Of a stretch of DNA of 6,744 nucleotides, positions 5,170-6,744 are shown piece after piece. Below the pieces are notes generated by a model. The model was not told the DNA's origin. It saw nothing but the letters and a program-made list of their open reading frames with translations, and did no database searches. This DNA comes from Chitinophagaceae bacterium (lineage in GTDB: Bacteria > Bacteroidota > Bacteroidia > Chitinophagales > Chitinophagaceae): the NCBI GenBank assembly GCA_030151745.1, contig JASLDA010000018.1:1-6744 (forward strand). The letters run 5' to 3'. The translations under genes were made by a program, and so were the position numbers. Each line of letters begins with the position of its first letter. Position 1 is the first letter of the stretch.

Positions 5170-5181
5170 AAAAACGTTTTT
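5170..5181. promoter_or_regulatory. 12-base palindrome AAAAACGTTTTT next to the reductase start
   Basis: AAAAACGTTTTT is self-complementary and ends three bases before the ATG at 5185. It stands out as an A/T island in GC-rich sequence. It could be an operator or simply an unstructured A/T-rich leader that helps initiation in the absence of a Shine-Dalgarno sequence. Confidence 0.35.
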
Positions 5182-5184
5182 CCC

Positions 5185-5733
5185 ATGAATATTGAAATCC
5201 TCTCAGGGTCGCCGCGCCAGGGCTCGCTCAGCCACCGTGTAGCCCTGCACCTGAAGCAGCAGCTGGCGGAGCGCGCACCGCAGCATAACACCGGCCTGAT
5301 CAGCATGCAGGATACCGTCTATCCCTTCATCCAGAGCGTCTGGCAGACGAAGGAACATATCCCGGCGGATAAGCAGGAATCAGCCAACCGCGTGTTCGAT
5401 GCACATGCCTTCATCCTGGTATCGCCGGAATACAACGGGGGCTATTCGCCGGCGCTGAAAAACTTCCTGGACCATTTCCCCAAGCAGACGCGCAAGGTCT
5501 TCGGCATCGCGACTTCCTCCCCGGGCGCGCTGGGGGGCATCCGTTCCGCGCAGGCCCTGCTGCACCTGGTTCCTGCCCTGTTCGGCATCACGTCGCCGAC
5601 GCTGCTGGTCACACCGGCAGTGGAGAAGAAGTTCGACGAACAGGGCGGGCTTCTCGACGAGAGCTTCTCCAAGAGCATCGGGAACTTCCTGAACGACTTC
5701 TTATGGCTGGCGGAAAGCCTGCACGGTAAATGA
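5185..5733 (+). CDS. NAD(P)H-dependent FMN reductase (flavodoxin-like fold)
   Basis: This 182-residue cytoplasmic flavoprotein should use NAD(P)H to reduce FMN or a small electrophilic acceptor such as a quinone, chromate or azo compound. The FMN phosphate loop is SGSPRQGSLSHRVA (residues 7-20). The central flavin-binding signature SPEYNGGYSPALKNFLD occupies 80-96. The third cofactor loop is ATSSPGALGGIRS (109-121). This matches the FMN_red (YieF/ChrR/azoreductase-like) family in motif order and length. The start at 5185 places the first strand (IEILSGSP) right at the N-terminus, as usual. It lies 46 bases after the DUF6526 gene and 60 bases before the asparaginase gene, so a shared transcript is plausible. 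The physiological acceptor cannot be deduced. Confidence 0.92.
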   Translation: MNIEILSGSPRQGSLSHRVALHLKQQLAERAPQHNTGLISMQDTVYPFIQSVWQTKEHIPADKQESANRVFDAHAFILVSPEYNGGYSPALKNFLDHFPKQTRKVFGIATSSPGALGGIRSAQALLHLVPALFGITSPTLLVTPAVEKKFDEQGGLLDESFSKSIGNFLNDFLWLAESLHGK

Positions 5734-5793
5734 TTCCGTTGCTCGTAACCGGTCCGGTAGCCCGCTGATATTCAACGCGACGAATCGACGATC

Positions 5794-6729
5794 ATGGATA
5801 TTTCAATTGCATTGCACGGCGGCGCCGGCACCATCCTGCGCAGCGCCATGTCCCCGGGCCTGCAGGAGCGGTACGAGACGGGGCTCAGGGCCGCATTGGA
5901 CGCCGGCTATGCCGTTCTGGAGCAGGGAGGCACGGCCCTGACCGCCGTAGAGACCGCCGTCCGGAGTCTGGAAGACTTTCCCTTGTTCAACGCGGGGCGG
6001 GGCGCCGTCTTCAATCACGAGGGCGCGCACGAGCTGGATGCGGCGATCATGGACGGGCGGAACCGCGCCTGCGGGGCCGTTGCGGGAGTCAGCGGCATCC
6101 GGAACCCGGTGAGCCTGGCCCGGGCGGTGATGGAGCAAAGCGAGCATGTGCTTCTTGCCGGCAAGGAAGCCGAGCGCTTCGCAGCGCAACTTGGGTTTCA
6201 GTTCGAGCCGGAAGCTTATTTCTTTACCCAGCAGCGCTACGACCAGCTCCAGGACGCGCTGCGGGCCGGGCATATGCAGCTCGACCACAGCGATAAGCCG
6301 CAGTACCCGGATGAGAAGAAGTTCGGGACGGTGGGAGCAGCTGCCCTCGATGCCTCGGGCAACCTGGCTGCGGCGACATCGACCGGCGGCATGACGGCAA
6401 AGCGCTGGGGACGGGTAGGAGATTCACCCATTATCGGAGCCGGTACCTGGGCCGACAACGAAACCTGCGCCATCTCCTGCACCGGGCATGGCGAATTTTT
6501 CATCAAGGCCGTCGCAGCGCATGATATCCATTGCCTTATGAGCTATAAGTGTCTTATCCTGCAGGAAGCCTGCGATATGGTCGTGTATGACAAGCTGGTG
6601 AGGATGGGCGGCGAAGGAGGGCTCGTAGCCGTGGATACGAAGGGAAATATCGCGATGCCCTTCAACAGCGAAGGCATGTACCGGGCCTCGAGAACCCGGC
6701 GCGAGGCGCGTGTCGAGATCTATAAGTAA
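5794..6729 (+). CDS. iaaA: Isoaspartyl peptidase / L-asparaginase (Ntn-hydrolase, plant-type)
   Basis: This 311-residue proenzyme hydrolyses isoaspartyl (beta-aspartyl) dipeptides and, in most family members, L-asparagine. It cleaves itself between Gly178 and Thr179 in KFGTVGAAALD, so that Thr179 becomes the N-terminal nucleophile of the beta chain. Other active-site residues are in place: Thr197 in TSTGGMTAKRWG, Arg207 and Asp210 in GRVGDSP, and Thr230-Gly231 in CTGHGE. FNAGRGAVF (65-73) and the ELDAAIMDG segment (80-88) are typical of the alpha chain. HGGAG (8-12) stands right at the N-terminus and no signal peptide is present, so a cytoplasmic enzyme is expected; some Bacteroidota paralogues are exported. 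The ATG at 5794 is supported by MDISIALHGGAG. It is the last gene in the window, 60 bases after the FMN reductase; only 15 bases follow its TAA. All key residues are intact. Confidence 0.95.
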   Translation: MDISIALHGGAGTILRSAMSPGLQERYETGLRAALDAGYAVLEQGGTALTAVETAVRSLEDFPLFNAGRGAVFNHEGAHELDAAIMDGRNRACGAVAGVSGIRNPVSLARAVMEQSEHVLLAGKEAERFAAQLGFQFEPEAYFFTQQRYDQLQDALRAGHMQLDHSDKPQYPDEKKFGTVGAAALDASGNLAAATSTGGMTAKRWGRVGDSPIIGAGTWADNETCAISCTGHGEFFIKAVAAHDIHCLMSYKCLILQEACDMVVYDKLVRMGGEGGLVAVDTKGNIAMPFNSEGMYRASRTRREARVEIYK

Positions 6730-6744
6730 GGTGGGAATTGGCTC

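Noticed and set aside
4698..6729. DUF6526, FMN reductase and asparaginase as a functional system
   Set aside because: Same strand and short gaps fit a shared transcript, but the functions look unrelated and nothing in the sequence ties them together.

Overview
The window looks like a chromosomal segment from a fairly GC-rich member of the Bacteroidota, possibly Chitinophagaceae or a relative; the family is a guess. The evidence is a secreted protein with a C-terminal domain typical of type IX secretion cargo, a general lack of Shine-Dalgarno sequences before the start codons, several exact matches to the Bacteroidota -7 promoter consensus TAnnTTTG, and protein families common in that phylum (a DUF6526 membrane protein, an MBL-fold hydrolase with the 'FGKN...RIQSSPQYRNG' N-terminus, and a 'DWGLGH' glycosyltransferase). 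I see no transposase, phage, CRISPR or defence genes and no tRNA or rRNA gene.

Layout. A minus-strand gene runs off the left edge (1-128); its first 42 residues resemble a thiamine-diphosphate-dependent 2-oxo acid dehydrogenase E1. After a 258-base gap comes a secreted SGNH-type hydrolase with an Ig-like domain and a type IX sorting tail (387-1652, +). It converges on a MurG-like glycosyltransferase (1659-2753, -, TTG start), and the two stop codons flank a small hairpin. Divergent from the glycosyltransferase are a tiny lipoprotein (2822-2959) and an unrecognised 81-residue protein (2978-3223), closed by a strong intrinsic terminator. A roughly 220-base stretch without a convincing gene ends in a heptamer tandem repeat directly before an MBL-fold metallohydrolase (3496-4530). 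That gene is followed by a weak terminator-like hairpin and a perfect 43-base palindrome. Three same-strand genes then follow with gaps of 46 and 60 bases: a DUF6526 two-helix membrane protein (4698-5138), an NAD(P)H-dependent FMN reductase (5185-5733) and an isoaspartyl peptidase/L-asparaginase (5794-6729).

The genes read as ordinary housekeeping and accessory metabolism. Nothing shows that they act together in one pathway; the last three may share a transcript, but their functions look unrelated. I found no convincing new multi-gene system. The features most worth a second look are non-coding: two degenerate short tandem repeat tracts placed just upstream of start codons in the sense direction of two unrelated genes, the 43-base palindrome whose arms are themselves palindromic, and an inverted repeat that coincides with two face-to-face promoter-like motifs.
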